Positions 45,829-55,595 of a stretch of DNA of 64,000 bases are shown in pieces. Position numbers and translations under genes: made by a program. Below the pieces are notes generated by a model. It was given only the letters and a program-made list of their open reading frames with translations, had not been told where the DNA came from and made no database searches. The stretch's first letter is position 1; the number at the start of each line of letters is the position of its first letter. The stretch comes from Frigoriglobus tundricola (lineage in GTDB: Bacteria > Planctomycetota > Planctomycetia > Gemmatales > Gemmataceae), in NCBI RefSeq assembly GCF_013128195.2, contig NZ_CP053452.2, positions 62,001-126,000 of the forward strand, written 5' to 3'.

Positions 45829-46680
45829 TCACACGTACAGGTGCCCCTCGAGCCGGTACCGGGGGTGCCGCGCGATGGCGCGGTGGTCGGCCGCCCCGAC
45901 CGCCCGCGCCGCACCGACGGCGGCGATGACCGCGTCCATCGCGTCGCCGCCAGGGTTTCGCATCATTACCCGCCGGAACCGGTCGTCGAACCGCACCTCG
46001 CCGGCGAGCCACCCCAGGATCGTGTGGCGGGTGAGCCGCCGCTTCCGGGTCAACGGGCCACCCTTCGGCTGCTTGTAGTTCTGGTGGGGTGCGCCCACCC
46101 GCTTGAGCACCGAGCCGGGGCAGCACTCGACCAGCACCCGCTTGGCGCGTCGAAGTTTCGGGTAATGGAAGGGCAGGATCGCCGTGCCCCGCGTCTGCCG
46201 CAGCGGGCCGATCACGTCCCGCATGCCGTAGAACGTCTGATAAATCATTCGATAATGAAACGCGTCGAACGGCGCCTTGGCCTCCCCGTCCGTCGCCCGC
46301 CGCAGGTGCTTCCGCTGGAACCGCTCGACCGCCCGCCGGACGCACTCCAGCCCGCACGCGTACGCCTCCTCGCCCCACGCGCCGAGGAACGTGAAGTGGT
46401 CGTGCCAGGGCGTCCCGTCGGGGAACAGTTCGAGCGGCAGGCCGAAGGGGAAGTCGAAGCCCCAGAGCGCGTCTTCCGACTCGCGGACCATTCCGACCAG
46501 GTGGGCGAGTGCGTCCGCCCGCTCGGCCGTGCCGCAGATCGCGGTCAGCGAGCGGAGCGAGACGAGGCGGTGCGACGACTTCGTCGGCACCAGCTCCGCG
46601 ACCCAGATCGTGTCGCCGGCCCGCTTCGCCCCCGAGAAGTCCACCCCGTACACCGCTGCGAACTCCGGCAACCGCATCAT
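45829..46680 (-). CDS. DUF429 protein (predicted RNase H-like nuclease)
   Basis: A 283-aa protein from ATG 46680. VYGVDFSGAKRAGDTIWVAE (Asp at the RNase H first strand), WGFDFPFGLPLELF and the end NPGGDAMDAVIAAVGA (Asp) match DUF429, with SVLKRVGAPHQNYKQPKGGP in between. Predicted metal-dependent nuclease; biological role unknown. A truncated homologue lies inverted just to the right. Confidence 0.75.
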   Translation of the reverse strand: MMRLPEFAAVYGVDFSGAKRAGDTIWVAELVPTKSSHRLVSLRSLTAICGTAERADALAHLVGMVRESEDALWGFDFPFGLPLELFPDGTPWHDHFTFLGAWGEEAYACGLECVRRAVERFQRKHLRRATDGEAKAPFDAFHYRMIYQTFYGMRDVIGPLRQTRGTAILPFHYPKLRRAKRVLVECCPGSVLKRVGAPHQNYKQPKGGPLTRKRRLTRHTILGWLAGEVRFDDRFRRVMMRNPGGDAMDAVIAAVGAARAVGAADHRAIARHPRYRLEGHLYV

Positions 46681-46857
46681 CTCGCCCCGGTTGAAGTCGG
46701 CCCCGCCTTCTCAACTCCAATATGGCAGGCCGGCGCCGGCTCCGCGATCCCGGTTGGGGTCGGCAGAGTGTCTGGCCGCCCTGAACCTGGAATGCACCTC
46801 TCTGTGCACAAAACCCACGTTCGCGCAGGCCGCAGCGAAACTCAAGTCGCAGTGCAA

Positions 46858-47283
46858 GAAGTGGTCACGCACTTTTGGCAAAATGTCTACTGCGACCTCG
46901 TCAGGCCGCTCGCGGCCACACCCGGCACCGCGGTCCTCCCGTTCCAGTACCGCAAGTTGCCGCGGGCGAAACGGGTCGCGGTGGAGTGCGGCCCGACCTC
47001 CGTGCTGAAGAAGCACGGGCTCACGCACCAGAACTACAAGCAGCCCAAGGGCGGGCCGCTCACGCCGCTCCGGCGCCGAACGCGCCACGCGATCCTGGCG
47101 GGGCTGGGCCGATGGGTGCGGATCAGCGACCGGCACCGGCGCGCGATCATGCGCAACCCCGGCGCAGACGCCCTGGACGCGGTGATCGCCGCGGCCGGGC
47201 CGCTCCACGAGTTCCGCGAAGCCGACCACGCCGCCATGGCCCGGCACGACCACTTCCCCCGCGAGGGCCGCGCGTACGTTTAG
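46858..47283 (+). pseudogene. truncated DUF429 copy, inverted
   Basis: The C-terminal half only: TPGTAVLPFQYRKLPRAKRV, then SVLKKHGLTHQNYKQPKGGP and NPGADALDAVIAAAGPLHEF, about 70% like the neighbouring intact protein over this part. No RNase H first-strand segment precedes it and no start is credible. Tail-to-tail copies suggest an inverted duplication followed by loss. Confidence 0.75.
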
Positions 47284-47371
47284 AAAACCGAAGCGCCAGA
47301 GGTGAACTCACCGGACGCAGTCTGCTTTGCGTCCGCTGCCGCGCATTCCGGTTCGGCAATGTGATCGAGTG

Positions 47372-49669
47372 CTACTTCTCCGGCAGGCGGTACGGCTTCT
47401 TCTGCTCGTACAGCTTGAGCCGCTCGCGGGCCTCGCCGTTGTTCGCCCCGGCGTACCTCCGGTCCGCGAGCGCCCGCTTCTGGTACTTGACCGCCTCATC
47501 GAACTGGCCCGCTTCCGCGTACGCCCCCGCCAGGCGGTCGATGGCCTGGTGGTCCGTCCAGTCGCTCTGCTCACAGGCCCGGAGGGCGTCCGCCTGCGCC
47601 TGCTTGGCGTCGCGGAGCCGCGCGTCGGGACACGACGCGCGGATGAGCGAACGGTTCTTGAGCGCGGCGCCGGTGTTCGGATCGAGTTTGAGCGCCGCGT
47701 CGTAGTCGGCCAGCGCCCGCTCGTAATCCGGCTTGGGACCGCCCAGCCGCGCGGCCGCCGAGATCACGTACAGGTCCGGGTGGGACACCTTCAGCCGCAG
47801 CGCGGTCTCGCACTCCGTGAGGCACTGCGACCAGTCCTGTTTGTTCAGCAGCACCAGGGCGCGACAGTGGTGAACGTCGCCCGCGTTCGGGTCCAGCGCG
47901 AGCAACTTGTCGCAGTCCACCAGAGCGGCATCGACGCGCCCGAGTTGCAGTTGCGCCCACGACCGCGCCTTGTACACCGCCCCGTCCTTCGGGTCGCGCC
48001 GGATCAGCTCGTCGTAATCGCGGATGGCCTTTTCCCACTCCCGCAGCTGCGTCCACATCATGCTGCGGTACGTGACGGACACGATCTCTTTCGGGTCCAA
48101 CTCGATCGCCCGGTCGAAGTCCGCTCGCGCCTTGTCCCACTCCCGCCGCGTCGCCCAGACGGCCCCGCGGGCCCGGTAGTACGCGGCGCTCTTCGGGTCG
48201 ATCTGGAGCGCCTCGTCGAGGTCCATGATGGCGAGGTACGGCTCGCCCGTACACAGGTGAACGATGTGCTTGGCCCAGCGGGCTTCGGCGCTCTTCGGGT
48301 CGGTTTCGATCGCCCGGTTCACAGCGGTCCGGGCCGGTTCGGAGTTCCCGCTCACGGGCCGCGCCCACCCGGGGAGCGCGAAGTAGAACGCCGCGTTCGG
48401 GACGGCGCGGACCGCCCCGTCGTACTCCGCGAGCGCGCGTTTGAAGTCGCCCTGCCGGACCCAACAGTACGTGCGGCACCCGAACGGCTGCGCGTCCTTC
48501 GGGTTGAGCCGGGTCGCCTCGTCGAAGTCGGCCATCGCCCCTTTGAGGTCGTCGGCCTCCGCCCGGTACTGGCCGCGGATCCGGTAAATGTCCGTTGCCG
48601 TCACCAGCGCGGGGCGCGCCCCGGTGCGGCTCGCGCCGCGGAGCGTGCGCTCGTCGGGCAGGTTCGTCAGGTCGGGCCGGAGGCGGACCAACTCGTCCAG
48701 ATCTTGTACCGCCTTCTTCCACTCTTTTTTGAACGCCAACAGGCCGGCGCGGTTGATGAGGGCCGCGGGCTGGTCCGGGTTGAGGCGGAGCGCCTCCGTG
48801 TAGTCCGCGATGGCTTGGCCCAGTTGCGTGTTCATCTGGTACAGCGCGCGGTTGTAGAACGCCAGCGCGCACCGGGCGTCGAGGCGGACGGCCTCGTTGA
48901 AATCGGCCTGCGCCTTGTCGGCGTCCCCCTTCTCGGCCCAGACCGCGCCCCGCCTGGCCGCCGTCTCGGCGTCGGCCGGGTTCCGCCGCAGCGCCTCGTT
49001 GAAATCGGCCAGCGCCGCGTCCCACTGCTGCTGGAGCTGCCGCACGGTGCCGCGCGCGGAGTACGTTTTGGCGTCGTGCGGATCGACGGCGAGGGCCGCC
49101 TCGAACCACTTCAGCGCGGGATCGAACTGGCCCTGGCCCCCGAGCAGGACGCCTTTGCCCCGCAAGGCCCCGAGGTGCCGCGGGTCGAGCCGCAGGGCCT
49201 CGTCGAGGTCCTTGAGGGCGAGGTCCGTGTCGCCCCGGCGGCTGTGAACGACGTGCCGGGACCAGTGGTACTCGGCCACGGTCGGGGCGAGTTGGACCGC
49301 GCGGTCGAGGTCGCCCAGCGCCTTCTTGTGGTCCCCCAGATCGCTCACCGCCAGCCCGCGGTTGTTGAAATAAAAGGCCGTGTTCGGGTCGAGCCGGATC
49401 GCCGCGTCGTAGTCCGCGGCCGCCCGTTGGGGGTCGCGCTTGTTCGCCCAACAGAACGCCCGGCGGGCGAACGACGTGGCGTTCGTGGCGTCGTGTTTGA
49501 GCGCCTCGTCGTACTCCTTGATCGCGGCGTCGAACTGGCCCGCGCGCAGGAACGCCTCGCCACGATCGGTGAACGCTTTTGCGGCTCTGGGGTCGGGTAC
49601 CGGGTCGGCCGGGTACGCGCGTGTGGCGCCGAGTGCGAGCAGCACCACAAGAAGGGCAAACCTGGGCAT
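47372..49669 (-). CDS. large secreted TPR protein, 765 aa
   Basis: From ATG 49669; a signal peptide (MPRFALLVVLLALGATRAYP) then some 18-20 consecutive tetratricopeptide repeats filling the protein, e.g. FDAAIKEYDEALKHDATNAT, KALGDLDRAVQLAPTVAEYH, KARADFDRAIELDPKEIVSV. The repeats would form one long superhelix for protein binding. No catalytic domain. Exported; partner unknown. Confidence 0.92.
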   Translation of the reverse strand: MPRFALLVVLLALGATRAYPADPVPDPRAAKAFTDRGEAFLRAGQFDAAIKEYDEALKHDATNATSFARRAFCWANKRDPQRAAADYDAAIRLDPNTAFYFNNRGLAVSDLGDHKKALGDLDRAVQLAPTVAEYHWSRHVVHSRRGDTDLALKDLDEALRLDPRHLGALRGKGVLLGGQGQFDPALKWFEAALAVDPHDAKTYSARGTVRQLQQQWDAALADFNEALRRNPADAETAARRGAVWAEKGDADKAQADFNEAVRLDARCALAFYNRALYQMNTQLGQAIADYTEALRLNPDQPAALINRAGLLAFKKEWKKAVQDLDELVRLRPDLTNLPDERTLRGASRTGARPALVTATDIYRIRGQYRAEADDLKGAMADFDEATRLNPKDAQPFGCRTYCWVRQGDFKRALAEYDGAVRAVPNAAFYFALPGWARPVSGNSEPARTAVNRAIETDPKSAEARWAKHIVHLCTGEPYLAIMDLDEALQIDPKSAAYYRARGAVWATRREWDKARADFDRAIELDPKEIVSVTYRSMMWTQLREWEKAIRDYDELIRRDPKDGAVYKARSWAQLQLGRVDAALVDCDKLLALDPNAGDVHHCRALVLLNKQDWSQCLTECETALRLKVSHPDLYVISAAARLGGPKPDYERALADYDAALKLDPNTGAALKNRSLIRASCPDARLRDAKQAQADALRACEQSDWTDHQAIDRLAGAYAEAGQFDEAVKYQKRALADRRYAGANNGEARERLKLYEQKKPYRLPEK

Positions 49670-49809
49670 CTCTCATCCCTCTACTGATAAGGCTCAGGCT
49701 TCGGCCCTTTTGGCAACCTCGGTAAATCGTGTCAACGTGAACTGTGCGCCCCCGAATACAGTACCCATCGGTTGAGCGTTAAGCGTTAAGTGCGGGGGTC
49801 GAAACCGCT

Positions 49810-51332
49810 GTGTAGGCGTCACGAAAGTGGGTGGGAAAAACCGTAGTCTGATAGCGGCACATGCGACCGAGGGAAAATCCCCCCGCGAGAAGGAGTCACG
49901 CCATGCCGGACGCCCCTCTGACCCCGGACCAGCAACGCGAGGCCGACCAGTTCGCCGCCCTGTTCCTCCGGGTCGCGCAGCGCGAGGCCCAGCGGTTCGG
50001 CGAACTCCTCGCCACGCGGCCCGACGCCCAACTCCTCGGCCCGACCGAGTTCGACCTCCGCACCCTGGTCCACCGGCTCGGGGCCACCGCCCTGGAGGCC
50101 GCCCTGGAGGAGCGGAAAAAGGGGGCTACCCTGGGTCCACCCTCGTCTGTCCCCATTGTCGATCCGATGCCGACCTGAAGGGGCTCCGGCCCCGCACCGT
50201 CCTGGGCCTGCTCGGCGGGATGACGCTCACCCGCCACTACTACCACTGCGCGGACTGCGGGACCGGGACCGTCCCGTTCGACCACACCCTGGGCCTGGGT
50301 GCCACCCGACAGACCCCGGCCGCCCGGGAGGTGATCGCCCTGGCCGGGTCCGTCGACAGCTTCGCCGAGGCGGCCGACACGTTGCTCCCGAAGCTGTCGG
50401 GGCTGCGGGTGTCGGAATCGACGGTCGAGCGGGTCACCGAGGCGGTCGGGTCCGAGATCGGTCGGGCCCTGGCCGGCGGCGCGGTGTTCGGAGAGGCCCG
50501 CCCGTGGGACTGGCACCGGGACGCCGACGGGCGGACGGTCGCGTACGTCTCGTGCGACGCGACCGGGGTTCGCATCCAGGGGCCGGGCGGGGCGACGGCC
50601 GACGGGCGGATGGTGAACGTGGGGATGGTCTACAACCCGATCCCCGAGGAGAAGGCGCGGTGGGCTCATCCGGGTCGGGCCCGCCCGGCGTGGCAGGCCC
50701 GGTACGTCACGTCCCTGGACGGGTTGGACGGGCTGGGCGAGCCGCTCCGCCGGCAGGGGGGCCAGGTGGGGATGGACGGGGCCGACCGGTGGGTGGCGAT
50801 CTCGGACGGCGGGAGCGGGTTGGAGGAGTTCCTGACGAGCAACTTCCCGCGGGTGGAGGTGGTGATCCTCGACTTCTACCACGCGTCGGAATACCTCGGC
50901 GCGATCGGCCGGGCGTGGCACCCGGGGGACGAGGAAAGGTCGAAGGCGTGGTCGGCGGAGTGGTGCCACGCGCTGAAGCACACGGGCGGCGAGGCGGTGC
51001 TGTCGAAGTTGCGGGTTCTGGAGGGTGAGCCGGTGCCGGCCGCGGCCCGGGTCCCGTTGGCCGAGGCGGTCCGGTACTTCGGGAACCAGAAGCACCGGAT
51101 GTACTACCCGTCGTACCGGGCGAAGGGTTGGCAGATCGGGAGCGGGCCGGTGGAGAGCGCGTGCAAGAGCGTGGTGGGCGCGCGGATGAAGCAGGCCGGG
51201 ATGCGGTGGGGCACCGACGGGGCCGACCAGGTGGGCCACATCCGTGGACTGTTCCGAGGCGAAACCGGCCAGTGGGATGCCTTCTGGTCGCGGAACTGAC
51301 TCAAAACGTCCCCACAGATATGACGCCTACAC
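49810..51332 (+). mobile_element. ISKra4-family insertion sequence, 1523 bp
   Basis: Ends gtgtaggcgtca (49810-49821) and its complement tgacgcctacac (51321-51332) form 12-bp terminal inverted repeats. The flanks gaaaccgct at 49801-49809 and 51333-51341 are an exact 9-bp target duplication. It carries one transposase gene on the plus strand and lies between the TPR gene and a lipoprotein gene. Confidence 0.92.
49903..51299 (+). CDS. ISKra4-family transposase, -1 frame change
   Basis: Start ATG 49903 with an aaggag ribosome site. The first ~72 residues (LTPDQQREADQFAALFLRVA) are followed by a -1 frame change at g-aaa-aag (50115-50121), after which the frame stays open to 51299. It carries a zinc ribbon (LVCPHCRSDAD ... 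YYHCADCGTG) and a DDE core: VAYVSCDATGVRI, VVILDFYHASEYL, and YRAKGWQIGSGPVESACKSV. Without the shift only a 91-aa product ends at 50178. Frame change at an A-run suggests programmed slippage; the two reading frames together give a complete transposase. Confidence 0.88.
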
Positions 51333-51398
51333 GAAACCGCTCTCGACACCGTGCGGGCGGGCCGCTATGTCGCAACGAATCCACAGCGGAGAACGACC

Positions 51399-52097
51399 AT
51401 GAACCGCCTCGCCGCGCTGGCCGCCGGCTGCGCGCTCCTATCGATTGGGTGCGTACACGACGGTGAGGGCTCGGTGTGGAAGCTACTCACCGGGTCCGAA
51501 CCGACGAACCGGGTCGCGACGCCCGACCCGAAGGCCCTGCCCCCGGCATCGATGAAGACCGCGACACGGGTCGAACTCGTGGGCCGGAAGGTCATTGAGC
51601 AGAACACATTTTCCGGCGTCGAGCCGCACTTCATGACCATCGGCATCAAGGAGACGGCACTGTTCCACCGCGGCGCGAACGATCTGATCATCAGCGAGGG
51701 GCTGGTCGAAAAATGCGGGTCGGACGCGGAACTGGCCGCGGTGTTGTGCAGCGAACTCGCGCAGATGGTGGTCGAGAAGCGAATGTCCAAGGCGCTCAAC
51801 CGCGAAGAAGAGCCGCCCGTGGGGGCGAATGCCGGCACGCCCCTGTTCCCCGACGGCGCCGCGAGCGAGGTCGGCAAACAGGCGGGTTCCGCTCCAGAAA
51901 AGCCCCTACGCGGCTCGGGTCGGACCGAGCGCCCGGACGCCGGCCGCATCGCCCGCGACCTACTTTCGGGGGCCGGCTACAACCCGATGGAACTGGATCG
52001 CGTCCAACCCCTGCTCAAGCCCTCGGAGCGGGGCGAGAAGCTGCGCAAGCAGATGGGCGCGTCGGCCCCGGCGCCGGAACCGGTGTGGCAGAAGTAA
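51399..52097 (+). CDS. lipoprotein resembling an M48 peptidase without catalytic residues
   Basis: A 232-aa protein from ATG 51399 with signal peptide and lipobox LSIGC (Cys about 18). LIISEGLVEKCGSDAELAAV and LCSELAQMVVEKR align with the M48 metallopeptidase helix, where HExxH is expected; here it reads SELAQ, so both His are lost and only Glu is kept. The rest is Pro/Gly-rich with RIARDLLSGAGYNPMELDRV, also M48-like. Probably a non-enzymatic surface lipoprotein derived from that family. Confidence 0.75.
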   Translation: MNRLAALAAGCALLSIGCVHDGEGSVWKLLTGSEPTNRVATPDPKALPPASMKTATRVELVGRKVIEQNTFSGVEPHFMTIGIKETALFHRGANDLIISEGLVEKCGSDAELAAVLCSELAQMVVEKRMSKALNREEEPPVGANAGTPLFPDGAASEVGKQAGSAPEKPLRGSGRTERPDAGRIARDLLSGAGYNPMELDRVQPLLKPSERGEKLRKQMGASAPAPEPVWQK

Positions 52098-52486
52098 CCC
52101 GGCCCTCGCGCGGCGCCCGAATCGTGATTGGCCACGGGTCCGCTCTCACGTCCCCTTCCCACTACGCTCGGGAGAGTGGTCCCATTCGGTTCGAAACCGA
52201 GGGACCGATGCCGCCTCCGCTTGAAGAGACCGAACCGTTACACCCGAAGCCGCGGTCCCGGCGCATGGCGCTGCGCGGGGCCACGGCCTGCGCGGGCGGA
52301 GTCTGGTTGGATGGGTTTATTCTTTCGGGTGCCCGAATCCCGATCTCGAACGCCGAGTTGCAGAACCGGCGGCCGTCGCCCGTCGCTTTGGGTCCACGAG
52401 CCCCTTGCGACCCCGCGCGAACGATGGTAGCGTGCTCTGTTGCCCCGCGAGTTCCTCTCTCCCGTCGGGCGCTGGGAGAACCGCAC
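52098..52486. other. about 390 bp without a supported gene
   Basis: One frame continues into the NUDIX gene but its sequence shows no domain or ribosome site, so it was not called. The promoter for the NUDIX gene must lie here. Confidence 0.45.
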
Positions 52487-52951
52487 ATGCCCCGTGAGCC
52501 GATCCCGACGTGGTGCTTCGCCCTGGTAGTCGTTCGCAAGGGTGATCGTTTCCTACTGGTTCAAGAGAGCAAGTACGGCCAGCCCTGGTACCTCCCGGCC
52601 GGGCGCGTCGAGGCGGGCGAGTCGTTCGTGGCCGCGGCCGTGCGCGAAACGCGTGAGGAAGCCGGCATCCCGATACGGGTCACCGGTCTCATTCGCATCG
52701 AATATTCGCCCAGCCCCGCCGGCGCGCGGATGCGCGTGATCTTCCTCGCCGAACCCACCGACGACACCCCGCCCAAGACGGAGCCCGACGACGAATCACT
52801 CGGAGCCGCATGGGTCGCGCTCGACGAACTGCCGAACTATCCGCTCCGCGGCGGGGAGGTCGTGGAGGTGGTTACGTACATCGCCCGGGGCGGAGCGGTG
52901 TACGCGCTCGAACTGCTCCAGTCCGAAGGCACGCCGTTCCGGGCCGGCTGA
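52487..52951 (+). CDS. NUDIX hydrolase
   Basis: A 154-aa protein; the start ATG 52487 gives the family's usual N-terminus (PTWCFALVVVRKGDRFLLVQ). The NUDIX box GRVEAGESFVAAAVRETREE then AGI is complete, with its metal-binding Glu residues. It hydrolyses a nucleoside-diphosphate-linked compound in the cytoplasm; substrate unknown. Confidence 0.92.
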   Translation: MPREPIPTWCFALVVVRKGDRFLLVQESKYGQPWYLPAGRVEAGESFVAAAVRETREEAGIPIRVTGLIRIEYSPSPAGARMRVIFLAEPTDDTPPKTEPDDESLGAAWVALDELPNYPLRGGEVVEVVTYIARGGAVYALELLQSEGTPFRAG

Positions 52952-52996
52952 AAGAACGGCGATGTAATACGAGGCGGCGGCCGCCCGGAACGAAAA

Positions 52997-54367
52997 TCAG
53001 AACAGCTCGTGAATCGGTTCGGGGTCGTCGAGTACGCTGACCGGCCGCCCGCTCGGGTCGAGTAGTTGCAGTTTGGGGTCGATGCCGAGCACTTTGTAGA
53101 TGGTGGCGTGAATGTTCGACGGCGTGACCGCACGCGTGTGGGGTGCGGTGCCGAGCCGGTCGGTCGAACCGATCACCCGCCCGCCCCTCACCCCGCCTCC
53201 GCCCATGAGGCAGAACATCGCATTGCCCCAGTGGTCGCGGCCCGGCGTGCCCATGCTCATCGGCGCCCCGCCGTTGCCGCCGTCGTTCATCTTCGGCGTG
53301 CGGCTGAACTCGCCGCACAGCACCACCAGCGTCGTTTCCAACAGGCCGCGGTCGTCGAGGTCGGTGAACAGCGCGGACACGGCGCGATCGACCTTCGGTA
53401 GGTAGTTCTCGTACCCGGCCTTCAGATCCCAGTGATGGTCCCACCCGCCGAAGTGGACCGTCACGAACGTCGATCCGGCCTCCACCAGCCGCCGGGCGAG
53501 AAGAGTGGACTGGCCCCAGTTGTCGCGCCCGTAGCTGTCGCGGAGCCGTACCGGCTCCTGGCCGATGTCGAACGCCTTGCGCGCCGTCGGCCCGGCGACG
53601 AACTCGAACGCCTCGCGCGAGAACCGGTCCATTGCGCGGGCGGTGGGGTGCGTGTCCAGGTGCGCCCGCTGGCGATCGAAGTGGTTGAGCAGTTCCTTGC
53701 GGTCGTCGAGCTTTTCCAGCGTCAGACCGGCGGCGAGGTTCAGGTTGCGCACCTGGAAATTCGGCGCGTTCGGATCACCCGTGACGAACGGGTCGTGCTG
53801 GACGCCGAGCATGTGCCCGCCGAAGTAGCCGGGCGCGAGGCCGATGCTGGCCGCGTGCGGGCTGGCGGTGTACCCGGGCACGCCCGGCTTGCGCGGGCCG
53901 ATCTCGCGGTTGACGATGGCGCCGATCCCCGGGAACCGCTGCCCGGTACTCGCCCCGCTGACGCCCATGTCCTTCGCGGTCAGCATCCGGTGCCCCCCCG
54001 CGAAGTGGTCGCCGGTGTTGTGGTACAGCGACCGCACCACCGAGAACTTGTCCGTCACCTTCGCCTGCCGCGGGAACAGTTCGGTGACGTCGAAGCCGGG
54101 CACCTTCGTGCGGGTCGGCTTCCAGATGCCGCGGTACTCGGCCGGGGCGTCCGGCTTCATGTCGTACATGTCCATGTGGCCCGGCCCGCCGTCGAGCCAG
54201 ATCAGGATCACGGACGTGTCCTTGCTCGTCGCGGTGCCGGCGTCTTTCGCGCGGAGCAGTTCGGGCACGCCGACCGCGGCCATGCCGGCGACGCCCATTT
54301 TCAGGAAGCTGCGGCGGTTCAGCCCGTCGCAATAGCGGCCAGACGAGCCGAGATCGAGTTGGAACAT
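52997..54367 (-). CDS. DUF1501 (sulfatase-like) protein with Tat signal
   Basis: A 456-aa protein from ATG 54367. LNRRSFLKMGVAGMAAVGVP is a twin-arginine signal. VILIWLDGGPGHMDMYDMKP, FPGIGAIVNREIG, HFGGWDHHWDLK and LCGEFSRTPKMN are DUF1501 signatures; the fold is related to alkaline phosphatase/sulfatase. DUF1501 genes usually follow a DUF1549/DUF1553 cytochrome gene, but none is nearby here. Exported; substrate unknown. Confidence 0.95.
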   Translation of the reverse strand: MFQLDLGSSGRYCDGLNRRSFLKMGVAGMAAVGVPELLRAKDAGTATSKDTSVILIWLDGGPGHMDMYDMKPDAPAEYRGIWKPTRTKVPGFDVTELFPRQAKVTDKFSVVRSLYHNTGDHFAGGHRMLTAKDMGVSGASTGQRFPGIGAIVNREIGPRKPGVPGYTASPHAASIGLAPGYFGGHMLGVQHDPFVTGDPNAPNFQVRNLNLAAGLTLEKLDDRKELLNHFDRQRAHLDTHPTARAMDRFSREAFEFVAGPTARKAFDIGQEPVRLRDSYGRDNWGQSTLLARRLVEAGSTFVTVHFGGWDHHWDLKAGYENYLPKVDRAVSALFTDLDDRGLLETTLVVLCGEFSRTPKMNDGGNGGAPMSMGTPGRDHWGNAMFCLMGGGGVRGGRVIGSTDRLGTAPHTRAVTPSNIHATIYKVLGIDPKLQLLDPSGRPVSVLDDPEPIHELF

Positions 54368-54461
54368 GGAACGCTCGGGGAAAGGGTGATTGCCGGGGCG
54401 GGCACGTGCGGCGTTCGGCGGCGGGGGGCTGTTCAGAATGTCGCACACTCGCGGCCGGTGG

Positions 54462-55019
54462 TCAAGCAGTTCCCGTTCCCGCGTTGAGTCGGCGCGTCAT
54501 GTGAACGAGGGGCAGCATTTCGCCATCGGGCAACGGGGATTCGGTTCGGGACACCGGTGTGAAGCCGAGCGCGCGGTAGAGCGGTTCGCCGGGCAGTGTC
54601 GCCGCGAGTTCCAGCGAGCAGAAACCGGCCCGCGCCGCGTCTTCTGCACATCGTTCGAACAGTTGCCGGGCCAGGCCGCGGCGGCTCCAATCGGGATGAA
54701 CGAAAAACGCGCGAATCCGAGCGGCATCGGTTAGCGGATCGAGTAACGGGTCCGCCGCGGCCTTCATCTGATCCCCGCCGTAAAGCGTTCGGCGGCGGCC
54801 CCACCCGCCCGCCGCGACCAAGACACCCGCCTCGTTCTCGATCACGAAATAGGTGCCGTCGTCGATCAGCCGCGTGTCCGGACCGAACACGTACCGCAAG
54901 GCGCTTTCGATCTGCGCGGCGGTGTAATAACCTGCGCTGAGCGCCCGCACCGACGATTCGATGAGGGCGTGCAGTCGCGGCAGGTCGTTACGAGTCGCGA
55001 GCCGCAACGGGAGCGTCAT
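54462..55019 (-). CDS. GNAT-family N-acetyltransferase
   Basis: A 185-aa protein from ATG 55019. LRLATRNDLPRLHALIESSV, the acetyl-CoA-binding stretch AFFVHPDWSRRGLARQLFER and LPGEPLYRALGFTPV are standard GNAT motifs. The start overlaps by 32 bp the end of the disrupted gene upstream, suggesting they once formed one unit. Confidence 0.9.
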   Translation of the reverse strand: MTLPLRLATRNDLPRLHALIESSVRALSAGYYTAAQIESALRYVFGPDTRLIDDGTYFVIENEAGVLVAAGGWGRRRTLYGGDQMKAAADPLLDPLTDAARIRAFFVHPDWSRRGLARQLFERCAEDAARAGFCSLELAATLPGEPLYRALGFTPVSRTESPLPDGEMLPLVHMTRRLNAGTGTA

Positions 55020-55595
55020 GGCACCTCACCCCCCAGAAGAATTGCTCTGGCAGTAAATCGCGCTCTCCGGCCTCCTCCGCACTGAGCGGGGGCAGGGCTT
55101 CCAGATCGGGGATCGAAAGTCGCTCGACGGTCGGCGCGTGAGCGCGGCGATAAACGATCTCACGCGCGTCCAGAATCCAGTCATCGGCGATGCTTCGGTA
55201 ATCAGGCCGGTGATCGAATCCGACACGGGCAACGTACGCGTGGTGCTTTTCACGGTAGACGAACACGACCACGTCGCCAAACCACTCGATGAATTGTGGG
55301 TCGCATCCGCAGTACGGGTTGTCCGTCTCCACTTCCCACGAGGTCGCTCGGCCCACAAGCTCGCGCAACCGCAAGGTGTAGGCGATGACGTCCTGGGAAC
55401 CGCGGGTCCACTTCGAGCGTGACTCCAGGAACGCGACGGCCCCCATTCGCGGGCACATTGCGGCAGCGCAGATTTCGACCTCGAAGCCGAAACCGGCGGC
55501 GGCCTTCACTCCGCGCCCCAGCGCGAGCGCGGCGGCCTCGATACCGATCGGATCCGGCTTTTGGCGCGCCGCACGCAGACCACCAACGGGGGCTA

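Noticed and set aside
52208-52486. N-terminal extension of the NUDIX protein
   Set aside because: The frame is open but the sequence lacks similarity and ribosome sites; ATG 52487 gives the standard family N-terminus.
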